Assembly: GCF_027627455.1 (NCBI RefSeq)
Contig: NZ_CP115483.1
Span: forward strand, 4,712,001-4,776,000
DNA length: 64,000 nt
From: Sphingobacterium sp. SYP-B4668
GTDB taxonomy: Bacteria > Bacteroidota > Bacteroidia > Sphingobacteriales > Sphingobacteriaceae
Direction of reading: 5' to 3'
The stretch's first letter is position 1, and every line of letters starts with the position of its first letter. Below are positions 36,090 through 45,310 of the stretch, piece by piece. The translations under genes and the position numbers were made by a program. The notes below the pieces were generated by a model, which searched no databases, was not told the DNA's origin, and worked only from the letters and a program-made list of their open reading frames with translations.

Positions 36090-37028
36090 TTAACGATTAC
36101 GGTGATAAAAATAATTAACCAATAATTTGAGCCGGTTTTTGAAGGACATGCTGTCTTGTTCCCTTCCCTTATTCATGTAAAAATCAAAGTAATACCGTGA
36201 ATCGTAAAAAGGAGATTTACGGTAGTATTCCCACCAAATATCAAGATTAGGACACCACTCCTTCCAAGGCTTTGGACCATTATAATGAACAATTCCGTCT
36301 ACATCCAACTGGTCTAAGTCTTGTTGCGTATATACGGCAGTCTCTACACGATGTGCTTTTAATTTGAACATCTCGATGGTACCGCAAAATGTTGGGGGAA
36401 GATATTTTATAGACCCTCTACACACCAAATTAAGAATATCCATATCTTGGTATCTATACGAAGACTCAGACACCATCTTCCGAAAAAGATGGACGACCCC
36501 ATCGTCACGCATTTTCTTTACATTCATTATGATATTGCCAGCCAGTACATATGCGACTGGGTTCAATCCCAATCCTTTAATATAGCTCTGCATCTCCAGG
36601 TCCATAAAGGAAGGAGCTACTACACCTGCTAAATAACTGTCTGTCAAATCGGTCTGTTCAAATACATGACTGAGGTCTGTTCGAAATATCACATCTACAT
36701 CATGATACATCAACTTGTCATATCCGGTCACAATATCCGGTATCAGTAAACGGTAATAGGTAGCCTGTGTAATGCCGCGAACCTGAAAGGCCTCTTTAAA
36801 CTCTGGACCTACGCACCGATACTCGATGGCACAGTTGGGATATACACTAGACAGCAGATCGAGGTAACCTGCCTGTGGAAAAACACAATCGCTATCATGC
36901 AAAATGAAAATGTGGTAAAAAGTGTTTTCATGAGCGTGCATCAATAAGGAATTAATACATACACCTGCAGGCATTAACAACTTATCATCAAAACAAAGTA
37001 CAACCGGAATTCTTTTCATAATCTTCAT
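36090..37028 (-). CDS. Glycosyltransferase family 8
   Basis: Retaining GT-A enzyme related to LPS galactosyl/glucosyltransferases. The DDKLLMPAGVCINSLL start and YHDVDVIFRTDLSH (DxD metal site) are the family marks, with HYNGPKPW near the C-terminus as the usual HxGxxKPW donor-site motif. The ATG at 37028 overlaps the upstream stop as ATGA, so this start (about 312 residues) is preferred to one 14 codons earlier. Confidence 0.88.
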   Translation of the reverse strand: MKIMKRIPVVLCFDDKLLMPAGVCINSLLMHAHENTFYHIFILHDSDCVFPQAGYLDLLSSVYPNCAIEYRCVGPEFKEAFQVRGITQATYYRLLIPDIVTGYDKLMYHDVDVIFRTDLSHVFEQTDLTDSYLAGVVAPSFMDLEMQSYIKGLGLNPVAYVLAGNIIMNVKKMRDDGVVHLFRKMVSESSYRYQDMDILNLVCRGSIKYLPPTFCGTIEMFKLKAHRVETAVYTQQDLDQLDVDGIVHYNGPKPWKEWCPNLDIWWEYYRKSPFYDSRYYFDFYMNKGREQDSMSFKNRLKLLVNYFYHRNR

Positions 37029-38020
37029 TTCATTCTTTTGAGTTGCATCCATAATTTCGGTATGAACCATATTTCATTCATGACACAGACTGCTATAAGC
37101 TTATAATACCACGGTAGACTTCCTTTCCATATATATCTATTGGATTCTGGAAAAATACTATTCCAAGCTTTGTAGTGTACAATTTTGGTAGCGCGTACCA
37201 AGAGGTTTTGCTTTGGTATCAGTTTGAGTAGTTGGATATCTTTCTTCAAGTGATTCATGTGTTTATCCATTATAAAACCTTCAATTGCTGCTATGTTTAA
37301 AATCCAGCTTTTATTAACGACGGGTTGAAATTCACTAGATACACTCAGTGAGTCTTCCCTATATTTGGTATAATGGTACGGGGCTTGCTTTAAATAGGCT
37401 ACTCGATCAGCATAATAGAATAGCTGTACATTCACCCTAAGATCTTCGCACATATTCAATCCTTCTGGAAACTGGATATGGTGCTTGGTAAATAAATCAT
37501 GAGCAACTAGTTTGGTGCACATCCCGCCTAATATTTTACCTTGTATCAATCCCTGAATACCATCCAAATGCTCTTCTTTAAAATCTTGCTTAACGTAGAC
37601 CTGCTGCTGTGGATACTCATTAAAATAATCGCACCAAACGATGTCCGCATTGTTTTCTTCTGCCGTTTTAAGCATGTTCTCAAACATATCTAAGTCTGCC
37701 CAATCGTCTGGATCTATGGCTCCCAAATACTTTCCTTTTGCTAATGACAAACCGGTATTACGTGTAGCAGCTACACCTTTGTTTTGTTCGTGTCTACTAA
37801 TTTGGATACGGTTTTGTAGGGTATGATTTCTCTCCAATATATCTAGCAAAAGTTCGTAGCTTCCGTCGGTGCTACAATCGTCCACCAGCACAAACTCCAT
37901 GTCTTGCAGCGTTTGATTAAATAGACTTTCCAAAGCTCTTTCCAAATATCCCACGACATTGAAAACAGGGACGATGACACTTATTTTAAACTGAAAATTT
38001 TTCATAAGCCTTGTGGTCAT
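37025..38020 (-). CDS. Glycosyltransferase family 2
   Basis: GT-A protein of up to 331 residues; the ATG at 38005 (MKNFQFKISVIVP) is an equally likely start. Visible motifs are SVIVPVFNVVGYLERALESL, VDDCSTDGS and the metal site AIDPDDWAD. It is translationally coupled to the downstream GT8 gene (ATGA overlap). Part of the capsule repeat-unit assembly set. Confidence 0.88.
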   Translation of the reverse strand: MTTRLMKNFQFKISVIVPVFNVVGYLERALESLFNQTLQDMEFVLVDDCSTDGSYELLLDILERNHTLQNRIQISRHEQNKGVAATRNTGLSLAKGKYLGAIDPDDWADLDMFENMLKTAEENNADIVWCDYFNEYPQQQVYVKQDFKEEHLDGIQGLIQGKILGGMCTKLVAHDLFTKHHIQFPEGLNMCEDLRVNVQLFYYADRVAYLKQAPYHYTKYREDSLSVSSEFQPVVNKSWILNIAAIEGFIMDKHMNHLKKDIQLLKLIPKQNLLVRATKIVHYKAWNSIFPESNRYIWKGSLPWYYKLIAVCVMNEIWFIPKLWMQLKRMK

Positions 38021-39170
38021 TTAACAAATTCGCCAGATTTTGCTGCAGAAAAACAGCACACTTTCCTCTCCATTGGGTCAATTTTTCATTAACGTGTTGG
38101 TAATTAATATCCAGTTTCCCCGTATTTAGTTTAAAAGTGTCTATACAGGTTATTAACCTATGTTCCAGATCAAACATCTGCAGTAGCGAGTGAAACCGAG
38201 CTGCTCCGCGCGCATCATTTACGATAGCGTAAAAAGGTTTGTTAAAGAGGATGGCAAAAACAGTCCCGTGAAAAGAATCGGTAAGGACGAAATCAGCGTC
38301 ATCAAAAGACTGCAGCCATCCTTCTGGTGCCGGATATTTAAAATCATCCAGGTTATCAAAATCATACACATTCCCACCTTCAATGGGACGATGTGGCTGA
38401 TGGGTATAGACGGATACATTCAGCTTATTAGCTACCTTTTCTACTAATTCCCGCTTTTTCACATCGGTATCTAATATATAAGTAAAGACTCCTTTTTTGT
38501 GTCCATCTTTATGGCTATACAACTTTCGATAGTCTGCCTGCGTAAGCAATAATGTAGGGTCCAGCACCCATTCGGCTTCCACGTTTAGAAACTGCTGACA
38601 TAAGGAAACAGCCGATTTTTCTCGAACAGATACGGCATCAAAATGCTCTATTAAGGTGCTACATTCCTCCCGCTCCCTTTCCGTAAACTCCCATTCGTCT
38701 GTTCCAAAGGATGCTGCATAAGCCATCTTATAAATACGGCTATTATCCACGAGAAAATCTAAAAAATAATTCCCGATAGCAGGTGAGTATTTGGGACGCC
38801 AGGTCTGATCACTTCCAACGATGACCGCATCAAAATCTCTATTTTTAAAGTATTGAGCAAGTCCCGCTGTATCGTATAATTTAGGGGAGAGACCAATACG
38901 TTCCTGAATGAACCTGGTATTTTCAGCAAAAATAAATTCGGCTTCTTTCTTGGAAAAGATTTTTTTCCTCTTACCTACTACCCAATTGTAGGTGTCATTT
39001 TTCAGATGTGCTAAGAATCGTCGAGTTGCAGTCGCGTCCCGCCCGTATTCCCGGGCTATGGTCTCTACTTCAAACCCGCCCCCCCGTAAAACTTCCTGTA
39101 ATGCATAATTTTGAATTATCCCTCCGTAATTTCCTTTCAATGGCTGTGTCAATATCGCTATCTTCTTCAT
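37986..39170 (-). CDS. Polysaccharide pyruvyl transferase-family protein
   Basis: Cytoplasmic protein of 394 residues of the CsaB/PF04230 type, expected to transfer a pyruvyl ketal from phosphoenolpyruvate to a sugar hydroxyl, adding negative charge to the polymer. Family motifs: GNYGGIIQNYALQ at the start, VGSDQTWRPKY (about 117) and DSFHGTVFAILFNKPF (about 318) near the C-terminus. It overlaps the downstream GT2 gene and follows the nitroreductase-like gene by nine bases. Confidence 0.87.
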   Translation of the reverse strand: MKKIAILTQPLKGNYGGIIQNYALQEVLRGGGFEVETIAREYGRDATATRRFLAHLKNDTYNWVVGKRKKIFSKKEAEFIFAENTRFIQERIGLSPKLYDTAGLAQYFKNRDFDAVIVGSDQTWRPKYSPAIGNYFLDFLVDNSRIYKMAYAASFGTDEWEFTEREREECSTLIEHFDAVSVREKSAVSLCQQFLNVEAEWVLDPTLLLTQADYRKLYSHKDGHKKGVFTYILDTDVKKRELVEKVANKLNVSVYTHQPHRPIEGGNVYDFDNLDDFKYPAPEGWLQSFDDADFVLTDSFHGTVFAILFNKPFYAIVNDARGAARFHSLLQMFDLEHRLITCIDTFKLNTGKLDINYQHVNEKLTQWRGKCAVFLQQNLANLLNDHKAYEKFSV

Positions 39171-39179
39171 AGTTCTTTT

Positions 39180-40220
39180 CTATTTTGTATCTGTATCCAC
39201 TACAATTAGATTTTCTGAGACGACTCTTCGCTGTGAAAGTGTGGTTTTAAATTGATAAGGGACTACACCTATAGGTACAATACAAATTATCTTTTCAGAA
39301 GGTGGTATGGACACAACAGCATTTATGGGTAACTCTTCTTTTATATTTTTACCCCAATTTGCAGGACAGTTACCAATCCTGTAATAGTGTAACGCATAAA
39401 GAAGGTTCATCAGGTAAAGACCGCCATCTATATAAAGCTGGTTGCGCTCGCCGATCGTATAATAGTAGCGCCTATCATTGGTAACAATCAAAAGCTGACT
39501 GACGTGTTGTTCATACCCTGCAAAACCGCCTTGTACGGCTAGAATACGCTCTATTTGAATTTTATCCTGAATAAGATATACATTGCTGGCCTGACGATTA
39601 CACACGGAAGGTGCCGTATTTGCCAATTCAACAACTTTACGAATGACTTCTTCGGCAATATACTCACCTGTAAAATTGCGAACGCTCTTACGGGAACGAG
39701 CGAAATCTGCAAAATTGGAATCTACATGTGTATAAAACTGATCTTTCGTCCATTCTAAAACACCACGAAACGCTGCTGTATAATCCTCCCCCAATATAGA
39801 CTTGTAAAAGTTATACTGCGCGTAGGTAAATAAATCTTCTAAATCGTATCCAGCCTGCCTATGGAGCTCATAATATTGGCACATCACCTGATACCCTACC
39901 CGCACCTGTGATTTACTTCTATTCAGTATAATCTCTGGATCGGTCAAGATAGCATGTAGCTTTTTGAGGCGATATGCTCCAAATCCGCCTTTCATTTTAT
40001 TGAAAAGCATTCCCTTCTCTAAGGAATGATAGTGCAATATGAGGTGTGCCTCTTTGTTTTTAAACTTATCTGCGTCAAACGCTGCTGCATATTTCTGATA
40101 GAGACGCGCATCTTCTTTAAAATTCCGGAACAGGAATCTGCTTTCCAAAGCTTTTCGAATACTATTAATCTCTAAAATAGGCCGCAGTAATTCCCTCAAA
40201 TATGTTGTAAATGTCTCCAT
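39180..40220 (-). CDS. Nitroreductase-family flavoprotein in capsule locus
   Basis: Protein of 346 residues. The C-terminal 180 residues are a nitroreductase-fold FMN domain (RSRKSVRNFTGEYIAEEVIRKVVE near residue 182, later QGGFAGYEQHVSQLLIVT and LLYALHYYRIGNCPANW). The first 150 residues, helical, are specific to the versions found next to polysaccharide pyruvyl transferases in Bacteroidota and other capsule loci. The reaction in polysaccharide synthesis is unknown. It sits directly before the pyruvyltransferase. Confidence 0.8.
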   Translation of the reverse strand: METFTTYLRELLRPILEINSIRKALESRFLFRNFKEDARLYQKYAAAFDADKFKNKEAHLILHYHSLEKGMLFNKMKGGFGAYRLKKLHAILTDPEIILNRSKSQVRVGYQVMCQYYELHRQAGYDLEDLFTYAQYNFYKSILGEDYTAAFRGVLEWTKDQFYTHVDSNFADFARSRKSVRNFTGEYIAEEVIRKVVELANTAPSVCNRQASNVYLIQDKIQIERILAVQGGFAGYEQHVSQLLIVTNDRRYYYTIGERNQLYIDGGLYLMNLLYALHYYRIGNCPANWGKNIKEELPINAVVSIPPSEKIICIVPIGVVPYQFKTTLSQRRVVSENLIVVDTDTK

Positions 40221-40253
40221 AACTTATATAACTGGTTACCTCGATTTTTGTCC

Positions 40254-41168
40254 CTAAAAAATGTACTTTAGCCATATTTTTACGGCATGCATTGGAAAAT
40301 ATGCGCGATTACTGATATAATCAATGGCTTGTCTAAATTGACGGGAGTTAACCAAGGCATGTATTGCAGCTGCATCTTTCTTTTTTTGAAGGAGCCTAAT
40401 TACTTTTCTGTCAACCTGTAGATTATATTTATCCAATAATGTATATTTTAGATTTAGAATATCATCCAACCGTTTAATAGTCTGCTGACTGGTTCTGCTC
40501 CTGTGCGAATGGGAGTCAGTCCGAACCAAGTAAGCAACCAATTGTTCGGACAAAGTGTATAGCTTTCCATAGTAAAATAGCGGCAGGAACAATTGAAAAT
40601 TTTGGCCTACTCTACTTTCCAAGATTTTGTTGCCCAATATGTCTTGCAATGATTGCGCCGTGAAAAAGTAGCAGATCGGCGAAAACCAAAAATCCGATTC
40701 TAACAGGCAATCGTAAAACACGTGTGCATCCGATTTTTTTGCACCATATTCTAAGGGTCTACCCTCGCCATGTTCATTCACCACTAAGGGGTAACAACGT
40801 ACAATATCTACTGATTGTATTTCCATTGTTTTGACGAACGTAGATATGGCCGTAGCTGTTCGGTAATAATCATCGCTATCTGGCCATGTGACATAGCTTC
40901 CGTTATACAGCTGTAGGCCTGCGTTGATAGCGACAGCTTGGCCTTGATTGACCTGATAATGATAATACAGTTTAAACCCTTTCTCGCTAAACCGCTGAAA
41001 CCATGCTCCCCGCTCTAAAAAGTCAGGCAGTCCATCGGTAGAGCCATCGTCGATTAAAATATGTTCAATACAAGGATAGTCTTGCTGCAGGACGGATTCT
41101 AACAACTGAGCGATAAACCCTGTACTATTAAAACAGGGCGTGAGAATAGAGACTAGCTTCGGTACCAT
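40254..41168 (-). CDS. Glycosyltransferase family 2
   Basis: GT-A protein of 304 residues: VSILTPCFNSTGFIAQLLESVL start, IDDGSTDGLPDFL and TWPDSDDYYR as the metal site. Its stop codon overlaps a GGGAC element, discussed separately as a near-miss promoter. It overlaps the flippase gene by 16 bases. Confidence 0.87.
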   Translation of the reverse strand: MVPKLVSILTPCFNSTGFIAQLLESVLQQDYPCIEHILIDDGSTDGLPDFLERGAWFQRFSEKGFKLYYHYQVNQGQAVAINAGLQLYNGSYVTWPDSDDYYRTATAISTFVKTMEIQSVDIVRCYPLVVNEHGEGRPLEYGAKKSDAHVFYDCLLESDFWFSPICYFFTAQSLQDILGNKILESRVGQNFQLFLPLFYYGKLYTLSEQLVAYLVRTDSHSHRSRTSQQTIKRLDDILNLKYTLLDKYNLQVDRKVIRLLQKKKDAAAIHALVNSRQFRQAIDYISNRAYFPMHAVKIWLKYIF

Positions 41169-42688
41169 GGCCCCTTAATTTTCTTTAAAACTTGAAGTTT
41201 GATTTCTCTATCAAAAATGAAGATCCAAGAGAAGACACTCATCAGCAGAGTGGAAACACTCATCAGGACTGCAAACCCAAGAAAACCATTTTGAAAATAC
41301 CCCTTAACCAATAAAAGGATGACATAAACGATTAAAGATAAAATTACAGGTGGCAATATAGCCTTACTATAGAATTCGCTTATCTTAAACTGAGGCACCT
41401 CTGCTTTGAAGTAGAAGCCATTTAAAAGGCCTCCTAACAAAACGAAAACAAAATTTAAAATATAGGGTAATGTTGGACTGCCTCCATTTTTGAAGGATAA
41501 ATAAGATATGGGTAATACCAAGAGGTATAAGCTTCCATTGACCAGGCTCGATTTTTTGATTTTACCGGTAGCATGGATTCCCATTAAAATGCCTTGTGAA
41601 AAATTTGCGCCAATAATGAATAGCAAAAACCACTGAACAAGAGTACCACTATGAGCAGGTAAAACCCCTAGCCAAATATACAGTACGATATCCACATCGA
41701 CGATCAACGGTAGCGCTACCACACACAATAATAAGGTAGAATATTTAGTAGTCTTGATCATCAAATTCAACATTTGATCAATATCACCTTCTGCATAATA
41801 TTTTATAACCCGCGGTTTGGAAGCGAAGAGTATATTTGAAGCAAACTGATTCACCACTCCCTGCACTTGATTGGCGATTCCAATTGCTGCGTTGATGGCA
41901 ACACCAAAAAATAAATTTTGTAATATAGCAATCCCAGATGTGCGTCCAGCTACCGCTAGGTTGCCATAGAGATCCCAAGATGAATAGGTAAGCAAGCTTT
42001 TCAACCCCACTCCAAAATTTAGCTTAAAATTGACGGCCCTAAATAGCTTTTTTGAATAAACTATATAAAACAACTGCATAGCACAACTAACTAGAAATAA
42101 CATACAGGTATATAAGACCGCGAGATTTAAATCCCAAAAACCTTGCTGTAAGAGATAAATAATAACCAACGAACATATCGAGTTCAATACACTAATTCCA
42201 GCATACATATTCATGCGCTCATAGGCGATAAGTATGGCGCAAAAAGGAATTCCGAGCATAGATACAAACATATTGGCCACACTGAAATGGAATATCCATA
42301 ATGCGGTCTCAGCCTTCTCTGCAGGAATATTAACCTTATTCACTATCCACCACAACCCTATGGTTTCGCATGTTAGCAAAAGTAAAAAAGCAACTATAAG
42401 CGTAGATGTCCAACATTGTGAAAATGTTTTTTGAACAGCTTTAGTAGACTCATCTGCTAAACTGAAAGCAAGAAAGCGGGTCTGAGAAGAGATGACTGTA
42501 TTGGATATAAAAGCCAGAACCATAATCACACCCCCTACCAGGTTGTAAATACCAAAATCCTCGACACCTAGCGTCTGTAAAAGTGCTCGAGATGTATAAA
42601 ACCCGATTGCCATGGTAAATAACATCCTGAGGTAAAGAAATGCCGTATTACGAGCTATTTTTCTATCCATTGCCATTTTATTTTCCAA
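41153..42688 (-). CDS. wzx: Wzx-type oligosaccharide flippase
   Basis: Integral membrane protein of 511 residues with about 14 hydrophobic helices, MATE/MOP superfamily. It would move lipid-linked repeat units across the inner membrane. The N-terminal RKIARNTAFLYLRMLFTMAIGFYTSRALLQTLG stretch (residues about 9-41) and GVEDFGIYNLVGGVI are the family hallmarks of polysaccharide exporters. A possible later start is MAMDRK. It overlaps the epimerase gene by 11 bases. Confidence 0.88.
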   Translation of the reverse strand: MENKMAMDRKIARNTAFLYLRMLFTMAIGFYTSRALLQTLGVEDFGIYNLVGGVIMVLAFISNTVISSQTRFLAFSLADESTKAVQKTFSQCWTSTLIVAFLLLLTCETIGLWWIVNKVNIPAEKAETALWIFHFSVANMFVSMLGIPFCAILIAYERMNMYAGISVLNSICSLVIIYLLQQGFWDLNLAVLYTCMLFLVSCAMQLFYIVYSKKLFRAVNFKLNFGVGLKSLLTYSSWDLYGNLAVAGRTSGIAILQNLFFGVAINAAIGIANQVQGVVNQFASNILFASKPRVIKYYAEGDIDQMLNLMIKTTKYSTLLLCVVALPLIVDVDIVLYIWLGVLPAHSGTLVQWFLLFIIGANFSQGILMGIHATGKIKKSSLVNGSLYLLVLPISYLSFKNGGSPTLPYILNFVFVLLGGLLNGFYFKAEVPQFKISEFYSKAILPPVILSLIVYVILLLVKGYFQNGFLGFAVLMSVSTLLMSVFSWIFIFDREIKLQVLKKIKGPWYRS

Positions 42689-43637
42689 ACTCTGACTCTA
42701 ACATGCGCCTTAATCCCTCTTCCAGATCATATGGGGCCTCAAATCCGCTGGAAATAGCTTTGTTAGCATCGTACTGGGTGACGGCACAGAATTTTTTTAC
42801 TCTAACAGAGCTAATACTCAACTTTTTCCGGGTAACGCTGGCCAAGACATCGAAACCATATCCCCCAATCATCCCGATCCAATAGGGTATGCGCAGGGTG
42901 GGAATCTTCTTGTTCAAAATAATTCCTGTATGATGGACTAGATCATTCGTACTGAAATCAGGCTTGTCTGCATAATTGTAAACCTGATATCCTTCATTTT
43001 CTTTCGCAAGTAGGTACCCGATAAAAGCCACAACATTACCGACATAGGCCATCGATTTTTGATTTTTACCACTACCGATCATCATAAATTTGCCACTGGC
43101 TATTTGGTTCAACAAATTGAATACATTCCCTCTATTGCCTTCTCCAAAAATTACTGTTGGGCGTACTATGGAAATATTCCAATCGGAATGATCTTTATAC
43201 CATTCTTTCAAAACCAGCTCTGCTCTCCATTTACTCTTTCCATAATGATTAAAAGGAGCGGGTATAAATGATTCATCAGGATTAGGTCTATCAAGTCCAT
43301 AAATCGCTACTGAACTGGTGAATAAGATATTTTTTACTCCATTCACCTCCATGGCCTCGAGCGTATTGCGAATACCCTGTACATTTACTGTGTAATACTG
43401 CGATATAGGTGTTACATCGTCTCTGTGTTCTGCAGCAAGCAAGACAACCACATCGGTTCCATGCAGCAATTGGCTGAGCCTTGGCAGATCCAGCACGTCT
43501 CCAATCTGTGTAACCTCCGGGTATTTTTCGGACGTAACTTTATCAATATTCATCACACTAGCTATTTCATTGTCGCATAGATAGCTGAGCAGATGTGTGC
43601 CGACAAAGCCACTTCCGCCAATTATGGTAACTTTCAT
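42678..43637 (-). CDS. NAD-dependent sugar epimerase/dehydratase (extended SDR)
   Basis: Protein of 319 residues with Rossmann motif GGSGFVGTHLL at residues 7-17, SSVAIYG and the catalytic YGKSK (Tyr-x-x-x-Lys, near residue 132). The family makes or modifies UDP-sugars. Its position directly after the wecA-like initiator suggests production of the initiating or second sugar (for example a 4-keto or 4-reductase step as in quinovosamine synthesis). Confidence 0.87.
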   Translation of the reverse strand: MKVTIIGGSGFVGTHLLSYLCDNEIASVMNIDKVTSEKYPEVTQIGDVLDLPRLSQLLHGTDVVVLLAAEHRDDVTPISQYYTVNVQGIRNTLEAMEVNGVKNILFTSSVAIYGLDRPNPDESFIPAPFNHYGKSKWRAELVLKEWYKDHSDWNISIVRPTVIFGEGNRGNVFNLLNQIASGKFMMIGSGKNQKSMAYVGNVVAFIGYLLAKENEGYQVYNYADKPDFSTNDLVHHTGIILNKKIPTLRIPYWIGMIGGYGFDVLASVTRKKLSISSVRVKKFCAVTQYDANKAISSGFEAPYDLEEGLRRMLESEFGK

Positions 43638-43667
43638 TTATTAATTAGTTTTAGGTTTTACGTTTCA

Positions 43668-44861
43668 TTATTTGCCGGGTGTCCCGACAGGATTGACATT
43701 TGGATTCTGCTGCTTGGCTATACTTTTTATTTCCCAATTTGCATTGATAAAGATTTGTACTTTACTAAAAAAATTTTTCCTTTTAAGCACGCCACAGCCC
43801 CTTATAAATAGGCACCATGAAACAAGGTTTAATAAAACAATAAGGTTGTTGCTCATTAGTCCAGACACCGCTATGTTAAAAAGACAGAAAAAAATCACCA
43901 ATATAATCATACACACCATTGTAGCCCGATGAGATAATCCTGCGTCCAAAAAGAAGTGATGTAAATGATTTCGATCCGGCTTAAATATCGACTCTCCTTC
44001 TCTCCATCGCAGGTACATTACTCTGGCTACGTCCAATATGGGGACAATTAATATGGAGAACGCTACGACAATGGCTCCTTCTGAAAAGGGTTTAATATAA
44101 TGATTGTTCATAGCAAAGCTGACGACCAGAAAAGCTATGGAAAACCCAAGTGTCATACTCCCTGTATCTCCCATGAATATCTGCCTGCGGCGACGCGTTA
44201 CGCCATACACATTGATAAAGAAAAAGGGCAAAAGTACTCCTACTGTTATCATGGCAAAAAGAGCATGTAGCCAAGCCCCATAATAAATAAAAAGGATGCC
44301 AAGCGCCATACAACCTACACTGACTATACCTGAACAAAGACCGTCTAGACCATCAATCATATTTATAGCGTTGATGATAAGCACTACAAAAAAAACAGTA
44401 AGGGGCATTCCTATCCAGGCTGAAATATGAGTCAGTCCAAACAAGCCATACAGGTGATTTATCCAAAGGCCAGATAAAGGCAGTAAACTGGCAACTACAA
44501 CCTGCAAGATAAATTTCCATTTATAATCCAGCCCCACCAAATCATCACCGATACCCCCTATAAATAACATGACCAATCCGCAGATCAACATCATAAAACT
44601 AGGTAGAAGCGCCCATGACTCAACGTTTAGGTCCGCTTTAAAAACCTTGACCAAGACTACTAACGTGACAACATATAGACAGCACTGAATAGGCGCAAAC
44701 GCCACTCCTCCTAACCGAGGTACAATCCTGGTATGCTGCTTGCGCGCATCAACTGGGTCAAAAAGTCTCTTTTTGTAGCTTACCAATATAATAAAAGGGA
44801 TCAGCAACCGGCTCAATATAAGCGCTAAAACCGTTGGAATAATAAGGACTAGGATATTCAT
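43668..44861 (-). CDS. wecA: WecA-like undecaprenyl-phosphate sugar-1-phosphate transferase
   Basis: Multi-pass inner-membrane enzyme that starts the repeat unit by putting a HexNAc-1-phosphate on undecaprenyl phosphate. From ATG 44861 (MNILVLIIPTV) it is about 397 residues with about 11 helices. The family motifs are present: IGDDLVGLDYKWK, NAINMIDGLDGL, MGDTGSMTLGF and the HHFFLDAGLSHR HIH-type loop. A GTG at 44903 is an alternative start. It is the first gene of a long capsule operon running to the nucleotidyltransferase at 28471 with short gaps or overlaps throughout. Confidence 0.9.
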   Translation of the reverse strand: MNILVLIIPTVLALILSRLLIPFIILVSYKKRLFDPVDARKQHTRIVPRLGGVAFAPIQCCLYVVTLVVLVKVFKADLNVESWALLPSFMMLICGLVMLFIGGIGDDLVGLDYKWKFILQVVVASLLPLSGLWINHLYGLFGLTHISAWIGMPLTVFFVVLIINAINMIDGLDGLCSGIVSVGCMALGILFIYYGAWLHALFAMITVGVLLPFFFINVYGVTRRRRQIFMGDTGSMTLGFSIAFLVVSFAMNNHYIKPFSEGAIVVAFSILIVPILDVARVMYLRWREGESIFKPDRNHLHHFFLDAGLSHRATMVCMIILVIFFCLFNIAVSGLMSNNLIVLLNLVSWCLFIRGCGVLKRKNFFSKVQIFINANWEIKSIAKQQNPNVNPVGTPGK

Positions 44862-44938
44862 ACTGCTACGTGGTTTCTTCTTTTTTATTACTAACCAAAA
44901 CACATATTAAATGATGTTCTGCTATTATATGAATGACT

Positions 44939-44962
44939 ACGGCCGAAAGGACTTATTGTCCC
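44939..44962 (-). promoter_or_regulatory. ECF-type promoter H (towards wecA-led capsule operon)
   Basis: Minus-strand GGGAC (44962-44958), 16-base spacer, CGT (44941-44939), with a six-T run upstream. It is the only recognisable promoter before the capsule operon. Between it and the terminator at 45226 no recognisable gene is seen. Confidence 0.72.
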
Positions 44963-45225
44963 TCAAAAAATCACATTGTGTCGTAGCACTATTCCTGAAC
45001 CTGAAAAAAGAGAAAAACAGCTAGTCCAAATAAAACCTTCAGGATTCGCTAACGGGCGTATTACCAGCGGAGGTGAACCAAACTCGACTATATAAGGTGA
45101 GTTCATAAATGCCCATAATAAAGAACAGCTTCATGAAAAAAATGCTTGATGGCCAGTGAACAGAACGAAGTGAGCGCATTGATTGCATAAAAACATACGT
45201 TTGTCCATAAAATATACCCTTTCAG

Positions 45226-45256
45226 AAAAAAAGGCTGTACAAAAATCGTACAGCCT
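45226..45256 (-). terminator. Rho-independent terminator after fimbrillin-like gene
   Basis: On the minus strand AGGCTGTAC (45256-45248) and GTACAGCCT (45240-45232) form a nine-base stem followed by a seven-T run. It lies 55 bases after the fimbrillin-like stop and separates this operon from the capsule operon promoter. Confidence 0.85.
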
Positions 45257-45310
45257 ATATCTAAAAATGATTTTTAGTACTTAAAAGCGTTCCTATTTAA
45301 AACGATTTTT

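Noticed and set aside
40231..40254. GGGAC element at the end of the GT2 gene, pointing at the nitroreductase gene
   Set aside because: The -35 matches and a T-rich flank is present, but the position of the -10 reads AGT rather than CGT and it lies inside an operon with continuous overlaps. Kept as a near miss, not a promoter.
43660..43685. GGGAC followed by CGT upstream of the epimerase gene
   Set aside because: The spacer is 18 bases, not 16, and the -35 box lies within the last codons of wecA without the T-rich tract.
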